53,436 nt of DNA from Shewanella morhuae (GCF_900156405.1 NZ_FTNN01000021.1:1-53436), one strand, 5' to 3'; shown: positions 6,394 to 15,704, numbered from the stretch's first letter. A program made the numbers and translations. Notes: generated by a model not told the origin, from the letters alone.

Positions 6394-8865
6394 TTATTTC
6401 TTTCTCGTGCTCCGCTTAGCGGCTTTGGGCTTGGTAGCCGGATCTTTTTCTACTGTTTTCTGAGCTTTGGGCGCTGCTTTAGCCTTAGTACTCGTTTTAG
6501 CTTTAGACTTAGCACTCGTTGTAGTACTAGCCTTAGGTTTGGCTTTGCCTGCTTCAGTCTTAGCTGTAGATGTCGCGATTTTGTTCGTTTTGCCTTGCTT
6601 AGCACCTTCACGATTAACGCGTTCACGGGCTGTCATTGGCTTATCACGGCTAGCTGACGCTTTACGCTTGCTACCTTTACCATCATCACCCAACATGACT
6701 AAGTCAATCTGTCTGTCATCGAGATTAACTGCGGCGACTTTCACCGTCACAGGATCGCCAACTTGATAAACTTGCTTAGTATGCTCGCCAATAAGACGTT
6801 GGCGCATAGAGTCAAACTGATAGTAATCGCTGCCTAGGCTTGAAATATGCACTAAACCATCGATAAACAATTCATTTAAACGCACGAACAAACCAAAACT
6901 GGTGACTGATGCAATCACTGCTTCAAAAGTATCGCCAACATGATCTTGCATAAACTCGCACTTCAGCCAATCACTGACATCACGAGTTGCTTCATCAGCA
7001 CGACGTTCAGTGGTTGAACACTCTTCACCTAGTTTTTCGAGCTCATCAAGTTGATAATGGTAGCCACCATCCTGCGTCCACTTCTCAGTAGTTTCACCCT
7101 GCTCTTTTACCAGTAAATAACGGATCACTCTATGTAAGACTAAGTCCGGATAGCGGCGAATAGGCGATGTAAAATGCGCGTATTCTTCTAGTGCTAAACC
7201 AAAGTGACCTTCGTTATCAGGGGTGTAAATGGCTTGGCGCATAGAACGCAGCAGCATCACTTGGATAAGCTCAGCATCAGGGCGTTCGGCAATTTGTAGC
7301 ATTAAATTTTGATAATCAGATGGTGTCGGTTCTAAACCGCCACCCATAGTTAAACCACGCTCAGCAAGAAACTCTTTAAAGTTTGCCAGCTTTTGCTCAG
7401 AGGGCGCTTCATGTACGCGGTACAGCACTTCACCTTTATGTTTTTTGACAAACTTAGCCGCCGAAACGTTGGCTAAAATCATGCATTCTTCAATAATTTT
7501 ATGGGCTTGATTACGACCGCGCGGTACGATTTTTTCAATCTTACGTTGCTCGTTAAAAATGAACTGCGTTTCCATCGTCTCAAACGCAATCGCACCACGT
7601 TCAGCCCTTTGTTCATCAAGTGCTAAATACAAAGATTGTAAACATTGCAGATGCGGGAATAGGGCTTCATGCTCAGGCGCAATTGGGCCACCTTCTAACA
7701 TATCCGCGACTTGGGTGTAAGTGAAGCGAGCGTGTGAATACATCACTGCCGGATAAAACTTATAGCCCGATAACTTACCTTTAGCAGACACCGTCATCTC
7801 AGCGACCATACATAAACGATCGACGTGAGGATTTAGCGAACATAGGCCGTTAGAGATTTTCTCCGGCAGCATAGGGATAACTTGCGATGGGAAATACACC
7901 GAGTTACCGCGAGCACGTGCTTCTGTATCTAAAACAGAGTCAGTACGTACATAGTAACTTACGTCAGCAATCGCAACCCATAAACGCCAGCCACCACCAA
8001 CCTTTTTCTCTGCATACACGGCATCGTCAAAATCGCGGGCATCTTCACCATCAATAGTCACTAAAGGTAAATGACGTAAGTCGACTCGCCCCACCCTATC
8101 TGCATCAGTTACTTCATCGGGAATGCGGCGCAGTTTTTTCTCGATTGCCGGAGACCAAGTATGCGGTAAGTCATAGTTGCGCAGGGCGATTTCAATTTCC
8201 ATCCCCGGCGCCATTTGCTTACCGAGTACTTCTGTCACTTTGCCTGCAGCTTTAACGAAACGACCTGGACGACGCGTTAACTCCACCACCACAACATCGC
8301 CCTGACGAGCGCCGTTACGATCTTCATTCGCGACTAAAATTTCTTGAGTAATACGCTTATCGTCAGCAATCACAAATGCCATGCCGCTATCAACATGATA
8401 ACGACCGACAATTGCAGCGCTTCGCGGCTGGATCAATCTAACTAAACGCGCTTCACGACGGCCACGGCGATCTGTGCCAGCCTTTTGTGCCAGCACTTTA
8501 TCACCGTGAAAGTACATCAACATATCGCGGTTTGAAATAAATAAATCATCACCACCTTCGTCGGGTTTGAAAAAGCCAAAGCCTTCTCTGTGCCCGATAA
8601 CAGTGCCGGAGATCAGATCCATCTTCTCAGGCAAGCCATAGCTCTGCCCGCGAGTAAATACCAACTCGCCATCGCGTTCCATCGCACGTAGGCGACGACG
8701 CAGGGCTTCAAGAGGTTCTTCCTCATGAATGTTTAATGCCGCAGCAATGCTGTCACGAGTGATGGGTGATTTCTGAGAACGTAAGTAATCGATAATATAC
8801 TCACGGCTTGGGATAGGGTTTTCGTACTTATCCTGTTCACGCTCAAAATGAGGGTCTTTGATCAT
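6394..8865 (-). CDS. rnr: ribonuclease R
   Basis: RNase R is a processive 3'-to-5' exoribonuclease that degrades structured RNA, rRNA fragments and tmRNA-tagged messages. The 823-residue protein carries an N-terminal helix-turn-helix (about 25-75), two cold-shock domains (about 85-230), the RNB catalytic domain (about 260-590) with the metal-binding motif IDGEDARDFDDAVYA, and an S1 domain (about 645-730). The last 85 residues are very rich in Lys, Ala, Ser and Thr, a basic tail longer than needed for catalysis and likely to bind RNA or the ribosome. It lies upstream of rlmB and downstream of motX on the same strand. Confidence 0.97.
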   Translation of the reverse strand: MIKDPHFEREQDKYENPIPSREYIIDYLRSQKSPITRDSIAAALNIHEEEPLEALRRRLRAMERDGELVFTRGQSYGLPEKMDLISGTVIGHREGFGFFKPDEGGDDLFISNRDMLMYFHGDKVLAQKAGTDRRGRREARLVRLIQPRSAAIVGRYHVDSGMAFVIADDKRITQEILVANEDRNGARQGDVVVVELTRRPGRFVKAAGKVTEVLGKQMAPGMEIEIALRNYDLPHTWSPAIEKKLRRIPDEVTDADRVGRVDLRHLPLVTIDGEDARDFDDAVYAEKKVGGGWRLWVAIADVSYYVRTDSVLDTEARARGNSVYFPSQVIPMLPEKISNGLCSLNPHVDRLCMVAEMTVSAKGKLSGYKFYPAVMYSHARFTYTQVADMLEGGPIAPEHEALFPHLQCLQSLYLALDEQRAERGAIAFETMETQFIFNEQRKIEKIVPRGRNQAHKIIEECMILANVSAAKFVKKHKGEVLYRVHEAPSEQKLANFKEFLAERGLTMGGGLEPTPSDYQNLMLQIAERPDAELIQVMLLRSMRQAIYTPDNEGHFGLALEEYAHFTSPIRRYPDLVLHRVIRYLLVKEQGETTEKWTQDGGYHYQLDELEKLGEECSTTERRADEATRDVSDWLKCEFMQDHVGDTFEAVIASVTSFGLFVRLNELFIDGLVHISSLGSDYYQFDSMRQRLIGEHTKQVYQVGDPVTVKVAAVNLDDRQIDLVMLGDDGKGSKRKASASRDKPMTARERVNREGAKQGKTNKIATSTAKTEAGKAKPKASTTTSAKSKAKTSTKAKAAPKAQKTVEKDPATKPKAAKRSTRKK

Positions 8866-8919
8866 TCAATATCCAAATAATGTGTCTCTATATTGAGAGA
8901 CAACTTAACGGCTTAACAA

Positions 8920-9525
8920 CTATTCTTGCTGGGCCCGCGCCACTGCACTAGGGGGCATTTTAGCTGCTAACGCCTTCAGTAAAGACAAAGCTTTTTTCTG
9001 TGTCGCCTCGTCCGTAAATACATCGTTATATAACCAGTGATAGGCCATTTCATAATCCCTAGAACTACCATCACCTTCACTGAATAAACGCACTAACGTC
9101 ATGCGAGCAGTTAAATCACCACTTGCAGCTGCAGGCAGTAAATAATGTACTGCCCTATCTTTATTGCGGATGACAAATTTCCCGCTCTGATAATACTCGG
9201 CAAGCTTTAACATCGCTTCTGAGCTACCTTGTTCGGCCGAGTCACGCAACAAAGCAATACCCTTTGCAGGATTGGCTTTTACACAGGTCCCATGGTTGAG
9301 CATTTCGCCCCATAGAAACTGATATAAAGGCTGTTTTAAGACTTGGGCTCGCGCCTCAATGTCTTGGACTAGCTGGCAATCATCCTGTTTCACTTTTGCT
9401 AAGTATTGATTGCTACGGATCAAATCAAGCAATTGATCTTGGCTATAAATATCCACCGCTTCAGTTTGTGCAAAACATACTGAAGAGATTAAAGGTAATA
9501 GCGCAACCAGTGCTGTACGTAGCAT
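8920..9525 (-). CDS. motX: MotX, sodium-driven flagellar motor T-ring protein
   Basis: MotX is a periplasmic protein that, with MotY, forms the T-ring holding sodium-type PomAB stators around the polar flagellar motor. The chosen start (ATG 9525, with GAGAG upstream) gives a 201-residue protein with a signal peptide ending at SSVCFA. The mature protein has the MotX-specific N-terminus (DIYSQDQLLDLIRSNQYLAKV, then QDDCQLVQDIEARA) and Sel1-like repeats over residues 70-175. The conserved Cys pair (near residues 50 and 83) is present. A longer reading with 12 more residues has no ribosome site. A FliA-type promoter lies directly upstream. Position behind rnr is as I recall it for Shewanella. Confidence 0.9.
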   Translation of the reverse strand: MLRTALVALLPLISSVCFAQTEAVDIYSQDQLLDLIRSNQYLAKVKQDDCQLVQDIEARAQVLKQPLYQFLWGEMLNHGTCVKANPAKGIALLRDSAEQGSSEAMLKLAEYYQSGKFVIRNKDRAVHYLLPAAASGDLTARMTLVRLFSEGDGSSRDYEMAYHWLYNDVFTDEATQKKALSLLKALAAKMPPSAVARAQQE

Positions 9526-9557
9526 AACAACTCTCAATGACAATAGGATGAATACAT

Positions 9558-9584
9558 ACATCGGCAGTATAACCTATTTCTTGA
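9558..9584 (-). promoter_or_regulatory. FliA (sigma-28)-type promoter of motX
   Basis: On the minus strand TCAAGAAA (9577-9584) is followed after exactly 11 bases by GCCGATGT (9558-9565). The flagellar sigma consensus is TAAAGTTT-N11-GCCGATAA. The start point would fall about 25 bases before the motX ATG. Confidence 0.62.
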
Positions 9585-10089
9585 GCTTGAGCTGGATTTC
9601 TAACCGTTGAATTAAACAGAGAAAAGCATATATCTTCGTAGTAAAGGCTAAGAATCACTGCTTTAATTGGGCGAACTCACTAAAATCATGATTTAGTTAC
9701 GATGGGAATTCATCGAGATAATGTGGATTAGTATTTCTAATACCGCTACAAGAGGTTTGATAACTGTAGGTGGCTGTAATTAATTGATCTTGCTCTAAAA
9801 TCGACTCACATCAGCCTAATATAAACTCATAAACGGGCGTAATCTATTCATAACCTTCAGCAACAAAGCTGCATTTTAGAAATAGTGCAGGCGATATGTT
9901 ATCGCTAACAACCATTCCATCTTCAGACATCCAATATATCTTATTTAGTCAATCAGAGGTCACTAACACTGTTAATGTGAGCTAAGCGTTAGATTAAATG
10001 GAGCGCCGACTCGCAAAACGCCAAAGGTATCTTCTATTAGTAGGTTAGCCTAATGCCAATTCTGCCAATCACTTTATTGTCGTAGACTT
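9585..10089. other. intergenic stretch of about 500 bp without a recognised gene
   Basis: Lies between the motX promoter and the DUF2065 gene. It is AT-rich, all reading frames are short, and I see no tRNA, terminator, strong repeat or ribosome-bound small ORF in it. Confidence 0.5.
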
Positions 10090-10278
10090 TTACGTGAAAA
10101 TAATAAACATGACGATGCCTACTGTCACTAAAATGCCTCCAAACCGCTGAATAACATGCTGATTTTGCTGAGAGAGCTCATTTAAATAACGTCGCCATTT
10201 ATTAGGGAATAACAGTGGCCCAGCTCCTTCTAAAATCAATACAAGTACTACTGCCAGCATAAAAACTTGGAAAGTCAT
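10090..10278 (-). CDS. DUF2065 (YjeT-like) small membrane protein
   Basis: With the ATG at 10278 the product is 62 residues, close to E. coli YjeT. It has two hydrophobic segments (about residues 3-20, FQVFMLAVVLVLILEGAGPLL, and 44-62, FGGILVTVGIVMFIIFT) joined by a polar loop with PNKWRRYLNELSQQN; the motif EGAGPLLFPNKWR is the hallmark of DUF2065. GGGGTG is just upstream of this start, while 12 extra codons upstream have no support. Function is unknown. In many species the gene lies by hflC; here it is alone downstream of rpsI. Confidence 0.85.
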   Translation of the reverse strand: MTFQVFMLAVVLVLILEGAGPLLFPNKWRRYLNELSQQNQHVIQRFGGILVTVGIVMFIIFT

Positions 10279-10374
10279 ATTCACCCCAAACTCAATCGTA
10301 GAATACAAAAACAAGAGTATCCCAGTACATTTAATCGCAAGAGCATAATGGTAATATTATAAAATTTAGCCAAT

Positions 10375-10402
10375 AAAAAACCCAGCAAAGCTGGGTTTTT
10401 TG
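10375..10402 (-). terminator. rho-independent terminator of rplM-rpsI
   Basis: The sequence AACCCAGC-AAA-GCTGGGTT forms a perfect stem flanked on both sides by A and T runs. It lies just past the rpsI stop and can also act in the opposite direction. Confidence 0.92.
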
Positions 10403-10418
10403 ATATTCCAAAAACGAA

Positions 10419-10811
10419 TTAACGCTTAGAGAATTGTGGCTTACGACGTGCTTTACGTAGACCCACTTTCTTACGCTCAACTTTACGAGCGTCACGGGTA
10501 ACGAAACCAGCAGAACGTAGTGATGGACGCAGAGCTTCATCTAATTGCATCAGAGCACGGGTAATACCGTGACGGATTGCGCCTGCTTGGCCAGTAGTAC
10601 CACCGCCTTTAACAGTTACATAGATGTCCAGCTTGTCAGTCATTTCAACTAACTCTAATGGTTGACGAACAACCATACGAGCAGTTTCACGACCAAAATA
10701 CTGATCCAAAGGACGTTGATTTACAACGATGTTGCCACTTCCTGCTTTAACGAAAACGCGAGCAGTAGATGTTTTTCGACGGCCAGTGCCGTAATACTGA
10801 GTTGCAGCCAT
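10419..10811 (-). CDS. rpsI: 30S ribosomal protein S9
   Basis: S9 is a 130-residue protein of the small-subunit head whose C-terminal tail reaches the P-site tRNA. It starts MAATQYYGTGRRKTSTARVF and ends in the invariant KARRKPQFSKR, with the terminal Lys-Arg that contacts tRNA. The GGGTTGQAGAIRHGI block near residue 66 is also standard. It is 15 bp downstream of rplM in the universally conserved rplM-rpsI pair. Confidence 0.98.
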   Translation of the reverse strand: MAATQYYGTGRRKTSTARVFVKAGSGNIVVNQRPLDQYFGRETARMVVRQPLELVEMTDKLDIYVTVKGGGTTGQAGAIRHGITRALMQLDEALRPSLRSAGFVTRDARKVERKKVGLRKARRKPQFSKR

Positions 10812-10826
10812 TTGCTTAAATCCCGT

Positions 10827-11255
10827 TTAGATATCAAGAACTTGAGGTTGTTGTGCAGTGTGGTTATGTTCTGCGCCAGCGTAAACTTTTAGTTTACGGA
10901 ACATGGCACGGCCCAAAGGACCTTTTGGTAACATACCCTTAACTGCTTTCTCGATGATCATTTCTGGCTTTTGCGCTTGCAGCTTTTCAAAGCTGATTTG
11001 CTTAATGCCACCAGGGAAGCCTGAATGCGAGTAGTACGTTTTGCCTTTCGCTTTGTTACCAGTTACAGTCACTTTTTGAGCATTAACAACGATGATATAA
11101 TCACCGGTATCAACGTGTGGCGTGTATTCTGGCTTATGCTTACCGCGTAAACGGATAGCGATTTCAGTTGCGATACGACCTAAAGTTTTGCCGTCTGCAT
11201 CAACGACGAACCAGTCACGAGTTACGGTTTCTGGTGTAGCAGTAAAAGTCTTCAT
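10827..11255 (-). CDS. rplM: 50S ribosomal protein L13
   Basis: L13 is an early-assembly protein of the large subunit. The 142-residue sequence begins MKTFTATPETVTRDWFVVDADGKTLGRIA and carries the conserved KHKPEYTPHVDTGDYIIVVNA and YYSHSGFPGGIK segments, and the ML-GPLGR helix typical of L13. It heads the rplM-rpsI operon. In E. coli L13 represses its own operon through the mRNA leader; a leader of roughly 140 nt with a GC hairpin is present here too. Confidence 0.98.
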   Translation of the reverse strand: MKTFTATPETVTRDWFVVDADGKTLGRIATEIAIRLRGKHKPEYTPHVDTGDYIIVVNAQKVTVTGNKAKGKTYYSHSGFPGGIKQISFEKLQAQKPEMIIEKAVKGMLPKGPLGRAMFRKLKVYAGAEHNHTAQQPQVLDI

Positions 11256-11364
11256 TATTACAAAAACCCAAAGTTAATTTTCTGTCTCACATGTTATCTG
11301 CGCTTGCAAATAACACAAAATTGCCTTTTAGCACCCCTTCGAGCACTGACTTCGGCTTACAACT

Positions 11365-11407
11365 TCCGCCCAATTGGCGGAGTAACGTGGGCAGGCTGCG
11401 GAGTATA
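11365..11407 (-). promoter_or_regulatory. rplM promoter -10 and structured leader
   Basis: On the minus strand TATACT (11402-11407) is a good -10 box, though the -35 is weak. The transcript would begin near 11395 and immediately contain the hairpin TCCGCC-AATTG-GGCGGA (11365-11381), inside a leader of about 140 nt before rplM. Such a long leader suits ribosomal-protein autoregulation; L13 binding here is inference. Confidence 0.45.
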
Positions 11408-11545
11408 GACAAAGCTGAGTTAAAAATCACCTGATATTTTGAGAAAAACAATAAAACATCAAGCTATATAGCTAGTCATCCTGGGGATTAACCCGCTGCG
11501 GGTGATTTACAGCGGGCATTAAAGTTAAACAGTGAGTTTAAGCGG

Positions 11546-12658
11546 CTAAGGTAGGTGCTCTGTTTTTAAATAATCGTGGGATTGCATTTCAATCAAACGT
11601 GAGCAACAACGCTTAAACTCAAAGCTCAATAAACCATCGTTGTAGATATCTTCAAGTGGTACTTGGGCCGATATAATCAGTTTCACGTTACGCTCGTAAA
11701 ACTCATCGACCATCGCTAAAAAACGTCTGGCGATATCATCGCCCGTTAAAAATGCGCCCATTTGCTCTACACCGCTGACGAGTACAGTATGGTACTGCTG
11801 CGCCAATTCCATATAATCGCGCTGGCTACGAGGGCCATCACACAATGCTCTAAAATCAACCAGTAACACGCCTTGTGCTTGCTGACGAATATTAATGCAG
11901 CGTCCATCGATTTGAATATCCGTTGTCAACACTTCTAATTCTGGTGCTAACTGGCTGAAATAACGTAATAGATTAGCATCCGCATCGGCATCTAATGGGT
12001 AATGATAAATCTCAGCTTGCTCAAGCGTTCGCAATCGATAATCAATACCAGAATCTACATTTAACACTTCACAATGCTGATTAATTAATGCTATCGCAGG
12101 TAAAAAACGCACCCGCTGCAATCCATTTTTATAGAGATCGTCAGGAATAATATTAGAGGTTGCAACAAGCACAACACCTTCTTTAAATAACGCTTGAAAC
12201 AGCGTTCCTAATAACATGGCATCGGTAATGTCTGAGACAAAAAACTCATCAAAACAGATAACTTTATATTCAGCTGCCATTTTTTTTGCGATGACTAATA
12301 AAGGATCGCGCACGCCTTTTAATTCATCCAAATCATGATGTAACTGATGCATAAAACGATGAAAATGCGCGCGCAATTTTTGACCACTAGGCAAAGCATC
12401 AAAAAACGTATCCATTAAATACGTTTTACCACGGCCAACACCGCCCCAAAGATAGAGTCCTTTCGGTGCTGCTGGTGCTGATTTAAGACCCAAAGCGGTA
12501 AAAAATTTTCCAAGACCTGAATTAGGCGTAGCCGAGGTGGTTAAATCTTCAAAAACACGTTGTAAAGCTTTAACTGCAATTTCTTGAGCCGGATCATGGG
12601 AAAAACCATCACGGGTGAGATCTTTTTGATAATGTTGCCAAGGGCTTAACTGAGGCAC
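11546..12658 (-). CDS. zapE: cell division ATPase ZapE (AFG1-like)
   Basis: ZapE is an AFG1/Lace1-type AAA ATPase that associates with the Z-ring under low-oxygen or high-temperature growth in E. coli. The 370-residue protein begins PQLSPWQHYQKDLTRDGFSHDPAQ, the family signature. It carries Walker A GGVGRGKT at residues 72-79, the HFHRFMHQLHHDL segment, Walker B as VICFDEFFVSD near residue 137, and sensor-1 ATSNI near 170. Length fits the family. It lies upstream of rplM with its own promoter, the usual zapE-rplM-rpsI neighbourhood. Confidence 0.95.
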   Translation of the reverse strand: MPQLSPWQHYQKDLTRDGFSHDPAQEIAVKALQRVFEDLTTSATPNSGLGKFFTALGLKSAPAAPKGLYLWGGVGRGKTYLMDTFFDALPSGQKLRAHFHRFMHQLHHDLDELKGVRDPLLVIAKKMAAEYKVICFDEFFVSDITDAMLLGTLFQALFKEGVVLVATSNIIPDDLYKNGLQRVRFLPAIALINQHCEVLNVDSGIDYRLRTLEQAEIYHYPLDADADANLLRYFSQLAPELEVLTTDIQIDGRCINIRQQAQGVLLVDFRALCDGPRSQRDYMELAQQYHTVLVSGVEQMGAFLTGDDIARRFLAMVDEFYERNVKLIISAQVPLEDIYNDGLLSFEFKRCCSRLIEMQSHDYLKTEHLP

Positions 12659-12945
12659 TTTTTGATTCTCTATATGTCCGTTATTAAAACTAGCACAATA
12701 TTAACACGGCAAATGTCACGCAGGATATATCAATACAGAACGTAATGCTGGATGAAAACAGACAATACAGTATAAAAAGCGGGTAAATTGTGCTCAAAGG
12801 GCTATGCTGTAAATCATTTCAGTTTATTGTGAGCGAAATAAACCTTAGCTTGAATAACAAGGCTAACGTCCCCATTTTTTGGTATTGAAACGCTCATAAA
12901 GATCGTGTAAATCGCTAATAAAAATTAACATATTTTAATATTGAA

Positions 12946-12973
12946 GAACTTTTTCAATAAGGTGCGTGTCAGA
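12946..12973 (+). promoter_or_regulatory. sigma-E-type promoter of degP
   Basis: GAACTT (12946-12951) and GTCAGA (12968-12973) are separated by 16 bases. This closely matches the extracytoplasmic stress sigma consensus GGAACTT-N15/16-GTCTAA. It lies about 110 bases before the degP ATG. The remaining 12659-12945 stretch shows nothing else I can name. Confidence 0.7.
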
Positions 12974-13083
12974 GTTGTTACCTAGGCAAAGAGCCGGTAC
13001 CGATACAGAGTTGATCTGACGCTCGCACAATTGCTGATGCATTACATCCGGATCGATTAACCATTATTTGGAGTTATGAATAG

Positions 13084-14436
13084 ATGAAAACAAAATTATC
13101 AGTACTTTCAGCCGCTATGTTAGCCGCAACCCTGACGATGATGCCCGTTGTTTCACAGGCAGCGATTCCTCAGACGGTTGATGGGCAATCTATGCCAAGT
13201 CTTGCGCCTATGCTTGAGCGCACAACTCCAGCGGTAGTTTCTGTTGCCGTCACTGGTACTCATGTTTCGAAACAAAGAGTACCTGATGTTTTTCGTTATT
13301 TCTTCGGACCTAATGCACCGCAAGAACAAGTACAAGAACGTCCTTTCAGGGGCTTAGGTTCTGGCGTCATCATTGATGCGGAAAAAGGCTATATTGTTAC
13401 AAATAACCATGTGATTGATGGCGCAGATGATATTCAAGTCGGCCTTAACGACGGACGAGAAGTAAAAGCTAAATTAATTGGTACTGATTCAGAGTCTGAT
13501 ATTGCATTGCTGCAAATTGAGGCAAAAAATCTAGTTGCAATAAAATCGTCTAACTCTGATGAACTTCGTGTTGGTGACTTTGCTGTTGCTATCGGTAATC
13601 CCTTCGGTTTAGGTCAAACCGTTACATCCGGTATTGTCAGCGCGTTAGGCCGTAGCGGCTTAGGCATTGAAATGCTAGAGAACTTTATTCAAACCGATGC
13701 AGCAATTAACAGTGGTAACTCAGGTGGCGCACTCGTTAACTTAAACGGCGAGTTAATTGGCATTAACACAGCAATTGTGGCGCCAGGCGGTGGTAACGTA
13801 GGTATTGGTTTTGCTATTCCAGCCAATATGGTGAAAAGTTTAGTTGCACAAATTGCTGAGCATGGTGAAGTTCGCCGTGGTGTATTAGGTATTTCGGGAC
13901 GCGATCTTGATAGCCAACTCGCACAAGGTTTTGGTTTAGATACTCAGCATGGTGGTTTCGTTAATGAAGTCACAGCAGGAAGTGCTGCAGAAAAAGCGGG
14001 AATTAAAGCGGGTGATATTATTGTTAGTGTCGATGGTCGTGGCATTAAATCCTTCCAAGAATTACGAGCCAAAGTCGCCACTATGGGTGCGGGAGCCAAA
14101 GTTGAATTAGGCATTATTCGCGATGGTGATAAGAAAACGGTTAAAGTCACATTGGGCGAAGCTAGCCAAAGTACTGAGTCAGCAGCAGGCGCTGTGCATC
14201 CTATGCTGCAAGGGGCAACCTTAGAAAACTCATCTAAAGGTATTGAAATTACTGAGGTTGCTCAAGGCTCTCCTGCAGCGATGAGTGGCTTACAAAAAGG
14301 CGATGTCATTGTGGGGATTAACCGCACCACGATTAAGGATCTTAAAACCCTTAAAGCCCAGCTAAAAGATCAAGAAGGCGCTGTTGCACTGAAAATAATG
14401 CGCGATAAGAGCATGCTGTATTTAGTATTACGTTAA
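13084..14436 (+). CDS. degQ: periplasmic serine endoprotease DegP/DegQ (HtrA)
   Basis: HtrA-type protease and chaperone that removes misfolded proteins in the periplasm. The 450-residue protein has a signal peptide ending near VSQA (residue 26), a trypsin-like domain with catalytic His109 (TNNHVID), Asp139 (SESDIALLQ) and Ser213 (NSGNSGGAL), and two PDZ domains (about 255-345 and 360-450). The short Q-linker region (about 60-88) is closer to DegQ than to E. coli DegP. It is followed by degS, and a sigma-E-type promoter lies upstream, consistent with envelope-stress control. DegP versus DegQ naming is a matter of convention. Confidence 0.93.
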   Translation: MKTKLSVLSAAMLAATLTMMPVVSQAAIPQTVDGQSMPSLAPMLERTTPAVVSVAVTGTHVSKQRVPDVFRYFFGPNAPQEQVQERPFRGLGSGVIIDAEKGYIVTNNHVIDGADDIQVGLNDGREVKAKLIGTDSESDIALLQIEAKNLVAIKSSNSDELRVGDFAVAIGNPFGLGQTVTSGIVSALGRSGLGIEMLENFIQTDAAINSGNSGGALVNLNGELIGINTAIVAPGGGNVGIGFAIPANMVKSLVAQIAEHGEVRRGVLGISGRDLDSQLAQGFGLDTQHGGFVNEVTAGSAAEKAGIKAGDIIVSVDGRGIKSFQELRAKVATMGAGAKVELGIIRDGDKKTVKVTLGEASQSTESAAGAVHPMLQGATLENSSKGIEITEVAQGSPAAMSGLQKGDVIVGINRTTIKDLKTLKAQLKDQEGAVALKIMRDKSMLYLVLR

Positions 14437-14468
14437 TCACTACATTAACCACATTTTCAACCTAAGAT

Positions 14469-14498
14469 AAGCATAGGGAGCCTTGGCTCCCTATGCTT
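14469..14498. terminator. perfect hairpin between degP/Q and degS
   Basis: A 14-bp perfect stem with a 2-base nominal loop (AAGCATAGGGAGCC / GGCTCCCTATGCTT). There is no T-run after it on the plus strand, so it may be a 3' stabiliser or partial attenuator rather than a full terminator. Confidence 0.6.
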
Positions 14499-14551
14499 AC
14501 ATAGATTAAACATGTTAATCTAACTCACCTTTTTTAAGATTCCATCCTGCC

Positions 14552-15634
14552 ATGACGATAAAAGACACTTTGTTATATCTCGGTAAAGCCACCCTTTTCG
14601 GTCTTATCATGGCGGCTATATTTTTATTAGTGACACGTTATTTCGATAACCAATCACTAGGTAATAATCTGCTACAAACTCGGGCTAATAACACTGTTGA
14701 ACTGTCATTTGCTAAGGCGGTACGCCGTGCTGCCCCTGCGGTGGTAAATATTTATAGCCTCAGCATAGATCAAACTCGCCCACTAAATTCAGGATCACTG
14801 CAAGGCCTTGGCTCTGGTGTGATAATGAGTAAAGAAGGTTATATTCTCACTAATTACCATGTCATTAAAAAAGCTGATGAGATTGTCGTTGCCCTGCAAG
14901 ATGGCCGTAAATTTACTTCAGAAGTCGTAGGTTTTGATCCTGAAACTGATTTATCGGTACTCAAAATTGAAGGTGACAACTTACCCATTGTACCTGTTAA
15001 CCTTGAAAGCCCACCTCAAGTCGGTGATGTTGTACTCGCTATTGGTAATCCCTATAACTTAGGCCAAACCATTACCCAAGGCATTATCAGTGCTACGGGC
15101 CGAAACGGTTTAAGTTCAGGTTATTTAGATTTCCTGCAAACCGATGCTGCAATTAATGCGGGTAACTCAGGCGGCGCCCTCATTGACACTAATGGTAGCC
15201 TTATCGGAATTAATACCGCGGCATTCCAAGTGGGTGAAGAAGGCGGCGGTCACGGAATAAACTTCGCCATTCCCATTAAGTTAGCCCATAGCATTATGAA
15301 TAAGCTGATTAAAAATGGTCGCGTAATCCGCGGTGCGTTAGGTATCTCTGGCGAGCCGATTAACCCAGTGGTGGCGCAAATACTGAACCTGCCCGATCTC
15401 AAAGGCGTGCTCATCACAGGTATCGATCCTAATGGTCCAGCAGCGCGCGCACAGCTCATGCCAAGGGATGTTATTATCAAATACGATGATGAGGATGTAC
15501 CCGGCGTAGAAATGCTGATGGATCGTATTGCAGAAACCACACCGGGCAAAAAAGTGATGATGACGGTAATACGCCAAGGTAAACAACAGGAGTTACCCGT
15601 CATTATCGATGAAAAGGTTGTGGTCGATAACTAG
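14552..15634 (+). CDS. degS: membrane-anchored regulatory protease DegS
   Basis: DegS is the site-1 protease that senses unassembled porin C-termini and cleaves the anti-sigma factor RseA, starting release of sigma-E. The 360-residue protein has an N-terminal transmembrane anchor (about 12-28), protease residues His103 (TNYHVI), Asp133 (ETDLSVL) and Ser206 (NAGNSGGAL), and a single PDZ domain (about 255-350), as opposed to two in degP/Q. It sits 115 bp after the degP/Q gene, separated by a strong hairpin. The SD sequence is poor. The partners form one stress-response unit. Confidence 0.95.
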   Translation: MTIKDTLLYLGKATLFGLIMAAIFLLVTRYFDNQSLGNNLLQTRANNTVELSFAKAVRRAAPAVVNIYSLSIDQTRPLNSGSLQGLGSGVIMSKEGYILTNYHVIKKADEIVVALQDGRKFTSEVVGFDPETDLSVLKIEGDNLPIVPVNLESPPQVGDVVLAIGNPYNLGQTITQGIISATGRNGLSSGYLDFLQTDAAINAGNSGGALIDTNGSLIGINTAAFQVGEEGGGHGINFAIPIKLAHSIMNKLIKNGRVIRGALGISGEPINPVVAQILNLPDLKGVLITGIDPNGPAARAQLMPRDVIIKYDDEDVPGVEMLMDRIAETTPGKKVMMTVIRQGKQQELPVIIDEKVVVDN

Positions 15635-15676
15635 AGCAGCACTTTACATTAGGTGCGATGAACAAAATACTGACAA

Positions 15677-15704
15677 CAAAAAACCAGCTTTTAGCTGGTT
15701 TTTT
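15677..15704. terminator. bidirectional terminator between degS and murA
   Basis: AAAAACCAGCT-TTT-AGCTGGTTTTTT is a perfect stem with A and T runs on either side, serving the converging degS and mla-murA transcripts. Confidence 0.9.

Noticed and set aside
10331..10540. Minus-strand frame overlapping the end of rpsI
   Set aside because: It lies in another frame of rpsI and its terminator and has no independent support.
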